Assembly: GCF_036227605.1 (NCBI RefSeq)
Contig: NZ_CP109487.1
Coordinates: 3,112,001 to 3,176,000, forward strand
Reading direction: 5' to 3'
Length of the DNA stretch: 64,000 nt
Source: Streptomyces sp. NBC_01439
Lineage (GTDB): Bacteria > Actinomycetota > Actinomycetes > Streptomycetales > Streptomycetaceae
Part shown: positions 45,310 to 54,983 of the stretch, in pieces
How positions within the stretch are numbered: the stretch's first letter is position 1
Layout of the letters: the number at the start of each line of letters is the position of its first letter
Position numbers and translations under genes: made by a program
The notes under the pieces: model-generated
Databases searched by the model: none
Seen by the model: only the letters and a program-made list of their open reading frames with translations
What the model was told of the DNA's origin: nothing

Positions 45310-45618
45310 TCAGCTGCCGGGCAGTTCGAGGTCGCTCTTGTTGAGCTCCTCGATGTTCACGTCCTTGAAGGTCAGCACCCGCACCTTCTTCACGAAACGG
45401 GCCGGGCGATACATATCCCAGACCCAGGCGTCGGCCATGGAGACCTCGAAGAACACCTCCCCCTGAACCGAATGCACCTGCATCTCATAGTCGTTCGTGA
45501 GGTAGAAACGGCGTTCCGTCTCGATCACATACTTGAACAGCCCGACGACGTCGCGGTACTCCCGATAGAGCTTCAGCTCCATCTCGGTCTCGTACTTTTC
45601 GAGGTCCTCGGCACTCAT
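45310..45618 (-). CDS. DUF2469 family protein
   Basis: 102 residues from ATG 45618. Conserved actinobacterial protein (SAEDLEKYETEMELKLYREYRD, in part; ERRFYLTNDYEMQVH; MADAWVWDMYRPARFVKKVRV). Function unknown; typically near the signal-peptidase/NUDIX genes. Confidence 0.88.
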   Translation of the reverse strand: MSAEDLEKYETEMELKLYREYRDVVGLFKYVIETERRFYLTNDYEMQVHSVQGEVFFEVSMADAWVWDMYRPARFVKKVRVLTFKDVNIEELNKSDLELPGS

Positions 45619-45673
45619 GGCATGTTCCCCTTCAGCCGTGCGTCCCCCTATTGTGCGCCAGGCCCCTGCGCCC

Positions 45674-46180
45674 CTAAACGATTTCCGGGGCCAGGACCAC
45701 CGGCTCACCCGGAGGACCGTCGTCGAGCAGCGTACGGAGCAGCTCGGCGAGTCTGGTCGGGTACACCGTCTCATGGGCCGCGAGAAGTTCCTCGGAGGTC
45801 CACCACCTGGCTCCGGTGACGCTGCGCCGCTCCAGCTCGGTGAGGCCGCCCAGCTCGGTCTCGGTCTGGGCGGTCCGGGCGAGGAAGTACCACTCATCCT
45901 GTTCCCAGCGCCGCCCGTCGAAGGGGAAGGAGCAGTAGCGGTGCCACAGCACCGGGCCCAGCTCCACCTCCGTGATCCCGGTCTCCTCCGCCAGCTCGCG
46001 CAGTGCGGCCTGTTCCCGGCTCTCGGTCCCCTCCAGTCCGCCGCCGGGGGTGAACCACCAGTCGTCGCAGGGGTCGGCCGGTTCAAAACCGTGCAGCAGC
46101 AGGATCCGGTCCGCCGGGTCCAGCAGGATCACCCGCGACACCTTCCGGCGGCCGTGCCCGGCCGCCGGGTCAGCGGACAC
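45674..46180 (-). CDS. NUDIX hydrolase
   Basis: 168 residues from GTG 46180; a TTG at 46210 would extend by ten residues. NUDIX box visible: GLEGTESREQAALRELAEETGI in pieces (G..E..REL.EE.G). Hydrolyses a nucleoside diphosphate linked compound; substrate unknown. Overlaps the sipZ stop by about 11 bases, so likely the second gene of that operon. Confidence 0.85.
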   Translation of the reverse strand: MSADPAAGHGRRKVSRVILLDPADRILLLHGFEPADPCDDWWFTPGGGLEGTESREQAALRELAEETGITEVELGPVLWHRYCSFPFDGRRWEQDEWYFLARTAQTETELGGLTELERRSVTGARWWTSEELLAAHETVYPTRLAELLRTLLDDGPPGEPVVLAPEIV

Positions 46181-46952
46181 CGGCCCGCTCCCGCTGCCGG
46201 CCGCGCGCAAGGACCCGTACGACCGGCCCGTACGCGGCCCCCAGCGCCACCAGGACCGCCCCGGCCAACACCGTCACCACCTGGAGGCGCAACGGCCCGG
46301 GCCGCGAGATCCCGCCGGGCAGGGCGGCGTAGGTGGCCGGCCGCTCCAGCATCGTCACGGAGGGCCAGGCCAGGGCGTCGACGCGGGCACTGACGGCCGA
46401 TCGGGGAACGGACCCCTGCCCGGCCTCCTGCAGGTGGGCCCGGGAGTCCAACGAGGCGGACCGCCGGTCGCCCAGCAGGAAGAGGTTGCCTTCGGGGACC
46501 GCCACCTCGAAGGGGGTCCCGGTGGGCGCGGTCTGTCCGGGCGGCATGGCCAGGCCCGTCTCCGGCTTGGTGGTGTCGGCGTACGGCTCGTCCAGCGGGG
46601 TGCCGTTGACCGTCAGCTCGCCGGCCGCGCCGCAGCACTTCACGACGTCGCCGCCGATGCCGACGACCCGCTTGACCATGGGCGAATCGCTCCACTGGGA
46701 ATCGGTGAAGATGACCACGTCCCCGCGGTGCACGTCGGCGCCGTCGATGCGCTGCGCCAGCACCCGGTCCCCCGGCCGCACCGTGGGCATCATCGAGTCG
46801 GTGGGGACCATGTAGGGCCGGTAGACGACCGCACCCCACGCGAAGCCGCCCAGGAAGAGCGCAAAGCCGATGGCCACGGCGATTCCCGACAGCACATTGC
46901 CGAGACCACCGCGGCCATCCTTGCCCGTACGTATTGCTTGTGTTCCGCCCAT
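46170..46952 (-). CDS. sipZ: Signal peptidase I (SipZ-like)
   Basis: 260 residues from ATG 46952. Catalytic Ser53 (PTDSMMPTV) and Lys94 (KRVVGIGGD), N-terminal anchor near 20-43 and a C-terminal membrane span. One of four consecutive type I signal peptidases. Name follows the S. lividans sipW-X-Y-Z order as I recall it. Confidence 0.88.
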   Translation of the reverse strand: MGGTQAIRTGKDGRGGLGNVLSGIAVAIGFALFLGGFAWGAVVYRPYMVPTDSMMPTVRPGDRVLAQRIDGADVHRGDVVIFTDSQWSDSPMVKRVVGIGGDVVKCCGAAGELTVNGTPLDEPYADTTKPETGLAMPPGQTAPTGTPFEVAVPEGNLFLLGDRRSASLDSRAHLQEAGQGSVPRSAVSARVDALAWPSVTMLERPATYAALPGGISRPGPLRLQVVTVLAGAVLVALGAAYGPVVRVLARGRQRERAGVR

Positions 46953-46995
46953 TGCAGCGCCCCCACACTTCGGGATCGTCGACCTGGGCGGCACC

Positions 46996-47910
46996 CTACC
47001 CGCCGGTACGGCCCCTGGTCAGCTTCTGCCTGCGCCACATGACGAGCGGAACGGCTCCCACGAACCCCAGCGCGGCCGGACCGAGCCCGACCGGGGCCAG
47101 CCCGGCGGCCCCGAGGCCGAGCGCGGTAGCCGCGGCCTGGTTGCCGATGCCCGGCTGGTCGAAGGTGTCCGGGACCGGCAGGGTGGACCAGCGGGTGATC
47201 GGCCACGCGACCACCACGGCCCGCCCGACGACCTTGTCCACCGGGACGAAGCCCTTGGTGGAGTCCTGCTGGTGCCAGCGGGAGTCCTCGGAGTTCTGCC
47301 GGTGGTCACCCATGACCCAGATCTTGCCCTTGGGCACGGTGATCGGGCCGAACGGGAAGTCGTCGCACGGGGTGTTGCCGGGGTAGATGTACGGCTCGTC
47401 CAGCTCCTTGCCGTTGACGACGACCGGTCCCCCCTTCTTGCACTCGACCGTGTCCCCGCCGATCGCGATGACCCGCTTGATCAGGTCCTTCTCGGAGGGG
47501 TCCGGCATGAGGCCGATCTTGCTGAGCACCGTCTGGAAGATGTTCGGCTCGGGGGTGGGCTGCCCGGACAGCCAGTCCGCGGGGTCGTGGAAGACGACGA
47601 CCTCGCCGCGCTCGGGCTCGGAGCCGAACCACGGGGTCAGCTTGTCCACCAGCACCCGGTCGCCCATCTGCAGGGTGTTCTGCATCGAGGCCGACGGGAT
47701 CGAGAACGCCTGGAGCAGGAACGTCTTGATCAGCAGGGCCAGCAGCAGGGCGATGCCGATGAGGAGCGGGAGCTCCTTCCAGAAGGACCGGTGCGCATGC
47801 TCCTGGGCATCGCCGTCCTCCTCGGCCTCGCGCCCGACGGCGTCGTCCGGCCGCTCCTCGCCTTCGTCGCGTCCGGACCGTGCGCCTACCGCCACGTCCC
47901 CCACATCCAC
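46996..47910 (-). CDS. sipY: Signal peptidase I (SipY-like)
   Basis: 304 residues from ATG 47910. Acidic N-terminal tail of about 40 residues, membrane anchor 48-67, catalytic Ser75 (PSASMQNTL) and Lys145 (KRVIAIGGD), C-terminal hydrophobic segment. Cleaves Sec/Tat signal peptides of non-lipoproteins. Confidence 0.9.
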   Translation of the reverse strand: MDVGDVAVGARSGRDEGEERPDDAVGREAEEDGDAQEHAHRSFWKELPLLIGIALLLALLIKTFLLQAFSIPSASMQNTLQMGDRVLVDKLTPWFGSEPERGEVVVFHDPADWLSGQPTPEPNIFQTVLSKIGLMPDPSEKDLIKRVIAIGGDTVECKKGGPVVVNGKELDEPYIYPGNTPCDDFPFGPITVPKGKIWVMGDHRQNSEDSRWHQQDSTKGFVPVDKVVGRAVVVAWPITRWSTLPVPDTFDQPGIGNQAAATALGLGAAGLAPVGLGPAALGFVGAVPLVMWRRQKLTRGRTGG

Positions 47911-48007
47911 TCCTCACTCGCGATTGCCGCCCGCGCCGAACCCGGCACGGGCCCTCCCCTCCCTTAACGAGCGGGAGTTCCCTAAGGCGCGGGAGACCGA
48001 GGACACA

Positions 48008-48883
48008 CTATGCGAACGGTGCTCCCCGTCGGCGCCGTCGCCGGCCGCGTCCCTCGCGTCGCGCCTGATCGGGCACCATGCGGAAGGTCGCCGGCTGCTC
48101 CAGCTTGGCCCAGTGCCCGTAGGGCCAGGCGATCACGACGGCCTGCCCGACCACCCCGCTCGCGGGGATGGTGCCCTGAAAGCCCTCGTCGAGGTGGAAC
48201 CGGGAATCGGACGAGTTCGCGCGGTGATCGCCCATCACGAAGAGCCGGCCCTCCGGCACCTGCACGTCGAACGTGATGTCCGAAGGAGTGTTGCCCGGGT
48301 TCACGTACGGCTCATCGAGGGGCGATCCATTGACGGTGACCCGGCCCTGGCCGTCACAGCACTTGACGGTGTCCCCGCCGACGCCGATGACCCGCTTGAT
48401 GAGGTCCTGCTCGTCGGCCGAGGGCAGCAGGCCGATGAAGGTGAGTGCTTGCTTGATCTGCTTGACGACGATGGGGTCCTTGGGTGGACGGGCCGCCTCG
48501 CCCTTGAGCCAACCGCCGGGGTCCTTGAACACGACGACGTCGCCGCGCTTGATCTCGGAGCCGAACCACGGCGTCAGCTTGTCCACCAGGACGCGGTCGC
48601 CGATCCGGATCGTCTGCTCCATCGAGCCCGACGGAATGAAGAAGGCCTGTACCAGGAAGGTCTTGAGGAGCAGTGCGATGCACAGCGCCACGACCACCAG
48701 CAGCGGCACCTCGCCGGCCCGGCGCGTGCGGCGGCGCCGGCGCACCTTGCGGGCCGTCCGGCGCCGTTCGGCCCGGCCGCCTTCCAGCCGGCCCCCCACC
48801 AGTGGAGCCGGGGTGGGCTCCGGCTCGGGTTCGGGCTCGAAGTCCCAGTCCCGTCCGCCCCTCTTCCGCCCTCGGCTACCCAT
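48008..48883 (-). CDS. sipX: Signal peptidase I (SipX-like)
   Basis: 291 residues from ATG 48883 (a GTG at 48889 is an alternative). Long Arg-rich N-terminal part before the membrane anchor (about 60-76); catalytic Ser87 (PSGSMEQTI) and Lys163 (KRVIGVGGD). No C-terminal span; C-terminus is Arg-rich. Overlaps sipW by eight bases. Confidence 0.9.
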   Translation of the reverse strand: MGSRGRKRGGRDWDFEPEPEPEPTPAPLVGGRLEGGRAERRRTARKVRRRRRTRRAGEVPLLVVVALCIALLLKTFLVQAFFIPSGSMEQTIRIGDRVLVDKLTPWFGSEIKRGDVVVFKDPGGWLKGEAARPPKDPIVVKQIKQALTFIGLLPSADEQDLIKRVIGVGGDTVKCCDGQGRVTVNGSPLDEPYVNPGNTPSDITFDVQVPEGRLFVMGDHRANSSDSRFHLDEGFQGTIPASGVVGQAVVIAWPYGHWAKLEQPATFRMVPDQARREGRGRRRRRRGAPFA

Positions 48884-49613
48884 GGCCACCGCCGACGCCG
48901 TCCCAGCGCGAGAGCGGCCAACCGATCCAGTCGGCCCGCCCGATCACGTTCTCCACCGGCACCATCCCCCCGCCCGGTTCCCCCAGGTGGTCCCGGGAGT
49001 CCCGGGACTGGGAACGATGATCACCCATGACCCAGAGGGTCCCAAGCGGTACGACGATCCGGAAGGGCACCGCCGAGGGCGCGTCGCCGGGGTGGAGGTA
49101 CGGCTCCTCCAGCGGCACGCCGTTGACCGCCACCCGCCCTGCCGCGTCGCAGCACACCACGTCGTCGCCGCCGACGCCCACGACCCGCTTCACGAAATCG
49201 GTGTCGGACGGCTCGGCCAGCCCGAGCGCCGAGGCCGCGCCGTGCAGCACGGCGCCGACCGGATTGCCCTCGGGGCGTTCGCGCACGAACGAACCCGTGC
49301 CGTCGAACACCACCACGTCCCCGCGCTGCGGCTGCCCGCCGAAGCGGTAGGCCAACTTGTTGACCAGCACCCGGTCCCCGACCTGGAGCGTCGGCTCCAT
49401 GGAGCGGCTCGGGATCAGGAAGGGCTGGACCACGAAGTTGCTGAACAGCAGCAGGAAGGCGGTGCAGAGCACCCCGAGCGCCCCGGCGCGGCGCCACGTG
49501 AGGGGTCGCCCGCCGGCCGTCCGCCCGGTCCGGGAGAACGCAAAACGCGGCCGCCCGTCCCCCTCGAGGAGGGAAGAGTGGCCGCGCTGCGTGTGAGGTG
49601 CTTCGGTGTCCAT
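48876..49613 (-). CDS. sipW: Signal peptidase I (SipW-like)
   Basis: 245 residues from ATG 49613. N-terminal anchor near 45-62, catalytic Ser71 (PSRSMEPTL) and Lys142 (KRVVGVGGD). No C-terminal span. First gene of the tandem signal-peptidase cluster, 44 bases beyond the rplS stop. Confidence 0.9.
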   Translation of the reverse strand: MDTEAPHTQRGHSSLLEGDGRPRFAFSRTGRTAGGRPLTWRRAGALGVLCTAFLLLFSNFVVQPFLIPSRSMEPTLQVGDRVLVNKLAYRFGGQPQRGDVVVFDGTGSFVRERPEGNPVGAVLHGAASALGLAEPSDTDFVKRVVGVGGDDVVCCDAAGRVAVNGVPLEEPYLHPGDAPSAVPFRIVVPLGTLWVMGDHRSQSRDSRDHLGEPGGGMVPVENVIGRADWIGWPLSRWDGVGGGHG

Positions 49614-49657
49614 CAAGGGCGAGCCTATCCGGCCGCCTCCGGACTCCGGGAGTGACC

Positions 49658-50008
49658 TCAGCGGTCGCGCTTCTCCTTGATCTTCGCGGCCTTGCCGCGG
49701 AGCTCACGGAGGTAGTACAGCTTGGCGCGGCGAACGTCACCGCGGGTGACGAGCTCGATCTTCTCGAAGATCGGGGAGTGGACCGGGAAGGTACGCTCCA
49801 CGCCGACGCTGAAGGAGACCTTGCGCACGGTGAAGGTCTCGGAGACACCGGCGCCCTGGCGGCGGATGACTACGCCCTTGAACTGCTGGATACGGGAGCG
49901 GTTGCCCTCGATCACGCGGACGTGCACGTTGATCGTGTCACCCGGGCGGAAGGCCGGGACGTCCGAGCGGAGCGTGGCGGCGTTGACGCCATCGAGCAGG
50001 TGAGACAT
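49658..50008 (-). CDS. rplS: 50S ribosomal protein L19
   Basis: 116 residues from ATG 50008 ([14 protein letters not shown] opening). Contains [19 protein letters not shown] and [20 protein letters not shown] in parts, the S-shaped L19 motifs. Located between trmD and sipW. Confidence 0.96.
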   Translation of the reverse strand: MSHLLDGVNAATLRSDVPAFRPGDTINVHVRVIEGNRSRIQQFKGVVIRRQGAGVSETFTVRKVSFSVGVERTFPVHSPIFEKIELVTRGDVRRAKLYYLRELRGKAAKIKEKRDR

Positions 50009-50141
50009 GTTCTTCGTCTGCTTTCTTCGCATGACGCCACAGGTCGCCAGTGCGGGTTTCCGTAGAGAATTCGGGAGCCGTGGGACTCGGCGGACGACGG
50101 TCCCCCTGTGGCAGGGGCGCCCGCGAGGACACAGCAGCCGC

Positions 50142-50963
50142 CTATTCTTCCACGGCCCGGGCCCTGCGCCAAAATCGGCCGTCGGCGGTCGGCTGCCAGC
50201 CCAGGATGGAGAGGATCTCCCGGTCCTTCTTGTCGAAGCCGGCGGCCTCGCAGCGCTCGATCAGGTCGGGGCGGTTCTGCGCGGTCCGACGGAAGGCCTC
50301 GTCCCGGCGCCACCGGGCGATCTTCCCGTGGTGCCCGCTGAGCAGGACGTCGGGAATGTCCCGGCCGCGCCACACCGGGGGCTTGGTGTAGACGGGCCCC
50401 TCCAGCAGGTTCGCCATCTCGCCCGGTGCGAAGGAGTCGTCGCGGTGCGATTCGGCGTTGCCGAGCACCCCGGGCAGCAGCCGCGCCACGGCCTCGGTGA
50501 CCACCAGCACGGCGGCCTCGCCGCCCGCCAGGACGTAGTCGCCGATGGAGACCTCGTACACCGGCATGCGCGTGGCGTACTCGTCCATGACCCGGCGGTC
50601 GATGCCCTCGTACCGGGCCGGCGTGAAGATCAGCCAGGGCCGCTCGGAGAGTTCGACGGCCAGTTCCTGGGTGAAGGGGCGGCCGCTGGGGGTGGGCACG
50701 ACCATGACGGGACCGTGCGCGCCCGCCTCGTAGCCGTCGGCCAGCGCGGAGTCCAGGGCCTCGCCCCACGGCTCGGTCTTCATGACCATGCCGGGACCGC
50801 CGCCGTACGGGGTGTCGTCCACCGTGTTGTGGCGGTCGTACGTCCACTGCCGCAGGTCGTGCACGTGTACGTCGAGCTGCCCGCGGGCACGCGCCTTGCC
50901 GACGAGGGAGACGTTCAGCGGTTCCAGGTACTCGGGGAAGATCGTGACGACGTCGAGCCGCAT
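50142..50963 (-). CDS. trmD: tRNA (guanine37-N1)-methyltransferase
   Basis: 273 residues. TrmD SPOUT methyltransferase: [38 protein letters not shown] motifs. Overlaps rimM by one base. Modifies G37 of tRNAs reading CNN/CCN-type codons. Confidence 0.95.
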   Translation of the reverse strand: MRLDVVTIFPEYLEPLNVSLVGKARARGQLDVHVHDLRQWTYDRHNTVDDTPYGGGPGMVMKTEPWGEALDSALADGYEAGAHGPVMVVPTPSGRPFTQELAVELSERPWLIFTPARYEGIDRRVMDEYATRMPVYEVSIGDYVLAGGEAAVLVVTEAVARLLPGVLGNAESHRDDSFAPGEMANLLEGPVYTKPPVWRGRDIPDVLLSGHHGKIARWRRDEAFRRTAQNRPDLIERCEAAGFDKKDREILSILGWQPTADGRFWRRARAVEE

Positions 50964-51532
50964 CAGGCGTCGTCCCCGGAATCCGTGGCGTCCTCGTCCC
51001 GGGTCGAGACGATGACGGCGTCACGCTCGTCGATCAGCCCGGGCGGCGGGGTGATGACGCAGCGCTGCTCTTCCAGGTCGATCTCGGCGACGATCTCCTC
51101 CACGAAGGGGATCATCACCTCGGAGCCGTCCGGCCGCTCGACGATGAAGAGGTCCTGGGAGGGCAGGTGGGAGATCTCGGTGATCCGGCCGATCTCGGTG
51201 CCGTCCTCCAGCACCACGTCCAGGTCCATCAGCTGGTGGTCGTAGTACTCGTCCTCCTCCTCCGGCAGCTCGGAGGGGTCCACCTCGGCGATCAGGAGGG
51301 TGTTGCGCAGCGCCTCGGCTCCGGTGCGGTCCTTGACGCCGGCGAAGCGGAGCAGCAGGCGCCCACTGTGCACGCGACCCGTCTCGATCGTCAGCGGTCC
51401 CGCCGTCGCGGGCTCCGTCTTGAGCACGGCGCCGGGACTCAGTCGCAGTTCCGGCTCGTCGGTGCGCACCTCGACGGTGACCTCACCCTTGATGCCGTGG
51501 GCGCGGCCGATCCGCGCGACTACCAACTCCAC
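50963..51532 (-). CDS. rimM: Ribosome maturation factor RimM
   Basis: 189 residues from GTG 51532. [24 protein letters not shown]-terminal domain in part, C-terminal PRC-barrel ([23 protein letters not shown]). Assists 30S head assembly with S19. Extra C-terminal acidic tail. Confidence 0.94.
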   Translation of the reverse strand: MELVVARIGRAHGIKGEVTVEVRTDEPELRLSPGAVLKTEPATAGPLTIETGRVHSGRLLLRFAGVKDRTGAEALRNTLLIAEVDPSELPEEEDEYYDHQLMDLDVVLEDGTEIGRITEISHLPSQDLFIVERPDGSEVMIPFVEEIVAEIDLEEQRCVITPPPGLIDERDAVIVSTRDEDATDSGDDA

Positions 51533-51600
51533 TGTGCTCTTCCCTTACTGCGGCGTGGTTGCTCACATCAATGGTCGCTCCTGCCCGGGGGCAGAAACGA

Positions 51601-51641
51601 CACGGGCCGGGGCGGGCGAACTACGCCCTCCCCGGCCCGTG
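51601..51641 (-). terminator. Hairpin between khpA and rimM
   Basis: CACGGGCCGGGG (51601-51612) pairs perfectly with CCCCGGCCCGTG (51630-51641), with GGGCG/CGCCC inside. Likely ends the rpsP-khpA transcript. Confidence 0.75.
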
Positions 51642-51657
51642 CCGGTGAATCAACTGC

Positions 51658-51897
51658 TCAGCGGACCTGGTCCACGTCGACGAGGTCGACGCGGATCCCC
51701 CGGCCGCCGATGGCGCCCACGACGGTACGCAGAGCACGTGCGGTGCGGCCGTTGCGGCCGATCACCTTGCCGAGGTCGTCGGGGTGAACCCGGACCTCGA
51801 GCACCTGCCCGCGGCGCAGGTTGCGCGAGGCGACCTGCACTTCGTCGGGGTTGTCCACAATGCCCTTTACGAGGTGCTCAAGAGCCTCCTCGAGCAT
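51658..51897 (-). CDS. khpA: KH-domain RNA-binding protein KhpA
   Basis: 79 residues. Single KH domain with the GxxG loop (IGRNGRTARALR). Binds RNA with KhpB/EloR in other Gram-positives. Two bases downstream of rpsP, so coupled. Confidence 0.93.
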   Translation of the reverse strand: MLEEALEHLVKGIVDNPDEVQVASRNLRRGQVLEVRVHPDDLGKVIGRNGRTARALRTVVGAIGGRGIRVDLVDVDQVR

Positions 51898-51899
51898 GC

Positions 51900-52337
51900 T
51901 CAGGCCTCGGTCGACTCGGCGGCGGCGTCAGCCTCGTCCGCCTTCTTGTCGGCCTTCTTCTTCTGCGTGATGGCCTCGCCCTTGCCCTCGCCGATGCCCT
52001 CGAGGGCCTTGGCGAACTCGTCGAAGGAGCGACGCTTGCTCTCCTTCGTCGCCGGCTGCAGGAGCGGCGCCGGGGCGGGGAGACCCTTGTGGGCCTGCCA
52101 GTCACCGGTCAGCTTCAGGATGGCGAGCACAGCCTCGGTGGGCTGGGCGCCGACGGACAGCCAGTACTGCGCACGCTCGGCGTTGACCTCGATGCGCGAC
52201 GGGTTGTAGGTCGGGTGGTAGATACCGATCTCTTCGATCGCGCGACCGTCCCGGCGGGTGCGGGCGTCGGCGACGACGATGCGGTAGTGCGGCTGGCGAA
52301 TCTTGCCGAGGCGCTTGAGCTTGATCTTGACTGCCAC
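51900..52337 (-). CDS. rpsP: 30S ribosomal protein S16
   Basis: 145 residues from GTG 52337 (AGGAG about 11 bases upstream). Opening [31 protein letters not shown]; actinobacterial C-terminal Lys/Ala/Glu extension of about 60 residues. First gene of the rpsP-khpA pair. Confidence 0.95.
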   Translation of the reverse strand: MAVKIKLKRLGKIRQPHYRIVVADARTRRDGRAIEEIGIYHPTYNPSRIEVNAERAQYWLSVGAQPTEAVLAILKLTGDWQAHKGLPAPAPLLQPATKESKRRSFDEFAKALEGIGEGKGEAITQKKKADKKADEADAAAESTEA

Positions 52338-52614
52338 TGGAGTGGTGTCTCCTGAACTTGACGTGGTTGGGCACATGAGATGCCACGTGGGGTTGCGGTA
52401 CTCGGGTGCCCGATGGACGCGTCAGCCGGAGGAGAGAGGGGTCCTATGCGACTGTCGAGTACAGCTAGTCATTGTGCCATACGCCTGCGGCACGCTCAGC
52501 CGGACGGGTAGGACCGGCGCCCGCCGGCCGGACGGGCCACCGGCTGCGCGCGCCGGGGACGGTGACCCGGCGCCCGCTGCGCCATGGTGGCCCCGGCGCC
52601 GACGCGGACGGCGG

Positions 52615-53211
52615 TCAGGAGGCCGCGGCGATGGCCACGTCGGGGATGCGGAAGGGCTTCATGCAGCCACCGCACACGATCGGCGCCTGGGCCAGCACGG
52701 AGGGGACCACCCGGACGTTGCGCCCGCAGTCACAGACGGCCTTGACGCGCACGCCGCCACCGGAGGAGCCGTGCCGGGCCGCCGGGCCGCGGAAGCTGCG
52801 CTTGGTGTCCGCCGCGGTGGCGACCGTGTGCGCCTTCAGCGCGCGCTGCAGCCGCTCGATGGTGGGACGGTAGCGCCGCTTCGCCTCCGGATTGAGCGTG
52901 ACCAGGGAGAAACCGCTGCTGGCGTGCGGCTCCTCGGAGTGGTCCAGCCCCATTTCCTCGGCGATCGCGAGGAATCTGCGGTTGTGGTAGCGGCCGGCGC
53001 GCGAGGTGTCGCGGACACCGCGGGCGGCGGCGATGCCGTGGACTGCCTCGTGCAGCAGTCGCTCGAAGGAGAGCTCGGCGCCACAGGCGGACGAGGACTC
53101 TCCGATCAGGGACTCGGGCGCGGCAAGGTCAGGCAGCTCGGGGTGGTACCGCTGAATGTCGGCCCACGCCTGCGCCAGCTCTGCGGCGAGAACAGGTGGT
53201 GTCGTGCTCAC
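52615..53211 (-). CDS. Zincin-like (HExxH) protein with C-terminal zinc ribbon, SprT-like
   Basis: 198 residues from GTG 53211. HEAVH at 54-58 gives a metallopeptidase-like zinc site; a CDC...CGGC ribbon lies near residues 157-188. SprT-like layout, though weaker than classical SprT. Function unknown; possible DNA-protein-crosslink protease. Stands alone between rpsP (277-base gap) and proS. Confidence 0.75.
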   Translation of the reverse strand: MSTTPPVLAAELAQAWADIQRYHPELPDLAAPESLIGESSSACGAELSFERLLHEAVHGIAAARGVRDTSRAGRYHNRRFLAIAEEMGLDHSEEPHASSGFSLVTLNPEAKRRYRPTIERLQRALKAHTVATAADTKRSFRGPAARHGSSGGGVRVKAVCDCGRNVRVVPSVLAQAPIVCGGCMKPFRIPDVAIAAAS

Positions 53212-53384
53212 GTCGTGACAACGAGCCGAGGTGCCCGGGTGTTCCGATTCCGGGCCATTCCAAATTTTTTGCACGTACCAGTCAGTTCACTCTGATGCGT
53301 CCTGACGAGGACGGGTGCGCCAATCTCAGGAGGAGTCGGTACGTAACGTCGACCAAAACCTCCCGCTCGGCCGACACGAACCGG

Positions 53385-53416
53385 CCCCGGCGCGCGGCAC
53401 GAGCCGCACGCCGGGG
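53385..53416 (-). terminator. Hairpin after proS
   Basis: CCCCGGCG (53385-53392) pairs with CGCCGGGG (53409-53416), 24 bases past the proS stop. Moderate stem. Confidence 0.55.
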
Positions 53417-53439
53417 CACGAGAGGGCCGGTCGGCCCGG

Positions 53440-54852
53440 TCAGTACGAGCGCGCGACGATCGCGAGCGTACCGGGGGCGTCGTCCGCCTCCGGGACCGAC
53501 CCGTCCTCAGCGATCAGGCAGCGCACGGAGACGGCCTGCTCGGCCAGCTTCGCCTCGCCCTCCGGACCGAGGTCCGCCCACGGGATCCGCGCCCAACCAC
53601 CGGCGACGGCGGCCTCGGCGGCCTCCCCGATCGTCGTGACGTCGGAGGTGCGGGCCAGCCGGCGCTCGCGGGACTCGCGCAGCAGCTGCGCCTGGTCCTC
53701 GTCCAGCACCTTGGGCAGCAGGTCGGCGAGGGCGTCGATCTGCACGGGGGTCTTCCCGCCCGGGATCCGGCGGGCGAGCATCGCGGTGCCGGCCTCCAGG
53801 TCACGGGGGCCGATCTCGATGCGGACCGGTACGCCCTTGAGCTCCCAGTCCACGGCGCGGCGGCCGAAGGGGGTGTCGACGCGGTCGTCGACCTGCACCC
53901 GCAGGCCGGCGGCCTTCAGCTGGGCACCCAACTCACGGACCTTGGCCACGGCCTCGTCGCCCTTGATCGCCATGACGACGACCTGGACGTGCGCGAGGCG
54001 CGGCGGGACCCGCAGGCCGTTGTCGTCGCCGTGGGACATGATCAGGCCGCCGACCATGCGGGTCGAGACGCCCCACGAGGTCTGCCAGACGAGCTCCTGC
54101 TTGCCTTCCTTCGACAGGTACTGGGTGTTGAAGGCCTTGGCGAAGTTGGTGCCGAGCTCGTGGCTCGTGCCCAGCTGCAGGGCCTTGCCGTCGCCCATCA
54201 TGCCCTCGAGGGTGAGGGTGTTGATGGCGCCGGCGAAGCGCTCCTTGGCGGTCTTGCGGCCGAGCACGACGTCGATGCCGAGCACGTTCGTCATGAAGTC
54301 GCCGTAGACGTCCGTGTGGATGCGGGCCGCGTAGTCGCGGGCGTCCTCGTACGTGGCGTGGGCGGTGTGGCCCTCCTGCCAGAGGAACTCGCTCGTACGG
54401 AGGAACACGCGCGGGCGCATCTCCCAGCGGACCACGTTGGCCCACTGGTTGATCAGCAGGGGCAGGTCGCGGTAGCTCTGGACCCACTTGGAGAAGTAGT
54501 CGTTGATGATCGTCTCGGACGTGGGCCGGACGACGACCGGCTCTTCCAGTTCCTTGCCGCCGCCGTGCGTGACGACCGCGAGCTCGGGGGCGAAGCCCTC
54601 GACGTGCTCGGCTTCCTTCGTCAGGTACGACTGCGGGATGAAGAGCGGGAAGTACGCGTTCTGGGCGCCCGCGTCCTTGATGCGCGCGTCCATTTCCTGC
54701 TGCATCCGCTCCCACAGGCCGTAGCCGTACGGTCGGATGACCATGGTGCCTCGGACCGGACCGTTGTCGGCCAGCTCGGCCTTGTTGATCAGATCCTGGT
54801 ACCAGCGGGGGAAATCCTCCGCCTGCGGGGTGAGAACGGGTGCCTTTGCCAT
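53440..54852 (-). CDS. proS: Prolyl-tRNA synthetase, eukaryote/archaeal-like
   Basis: 470 residues from ATG 54852. Class II motifs: motif 2 RWEMRPRVFLRTSEFLWQEGHTAHAT in parts, with the FLWQEGHTAH form typical of the short archaeal/eukaryotic ProRS; motif 3 GVSTRMVGGL. There is no YbaK-like editing insert of the 560-residue bacterial type, and the protein ends in Tyr, as in the archaeal type. The C-terminal zinc cysteines seem reduced to one. Charges tRNAPro. Confidence 0.92.
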   Translation of the reverse strand: MAKAPVLTPQAEDFPRWYQDLINKAELADNGPVRGTMVIRPYGYGLWERMQQEMDARIKDAGAQNAYFPLFIPQSYLTKEAEHVEGFAPELAVVTHGGGKELEEPVVVRPTSETIINDYFSKWVQSYRDLPLLINQWANVVRWEMRPRVFLRTSEFLWQEGHTAHATYEDARDYAARIHTDVYGDFMTNVLGIDVVLGRKTAKERFAGAINTLTLEGMMGDGKALQLGTSHELGTNFAKAFNTQYLSKEGKQELVWQTSWGVSTRMVGGLIMSHGDDNGLRVPPRLAHVQVVVMAIKGDEAVAKVRELGAQLKAAGLRVQVDDRVDTPFGRRAVDWELKGVPVRIEIGPRDLEAGTAMLARRIPGGKTPVQIDALADLLPKVLDEDQAQLLRESRERRLARTSDVTTIGEAAEAAVAGGWARIPWADLGPEGEAKLAEQAVSVRCLIAEDGSVPEADDAPGTLAIVARSY

Positions 54853-54983
54853 GCCGCGAATCGTACGGCGCCCGGCACACGATGCGTGAATCGGGTGCCG
54901 CGCTCCTCTGGACGCGGGGGCGAATGGGGAGTTCTCTGGCAACGGGGGCAAGGGGGCGAGACGGAATCAGGAGCGCTCTTTCG

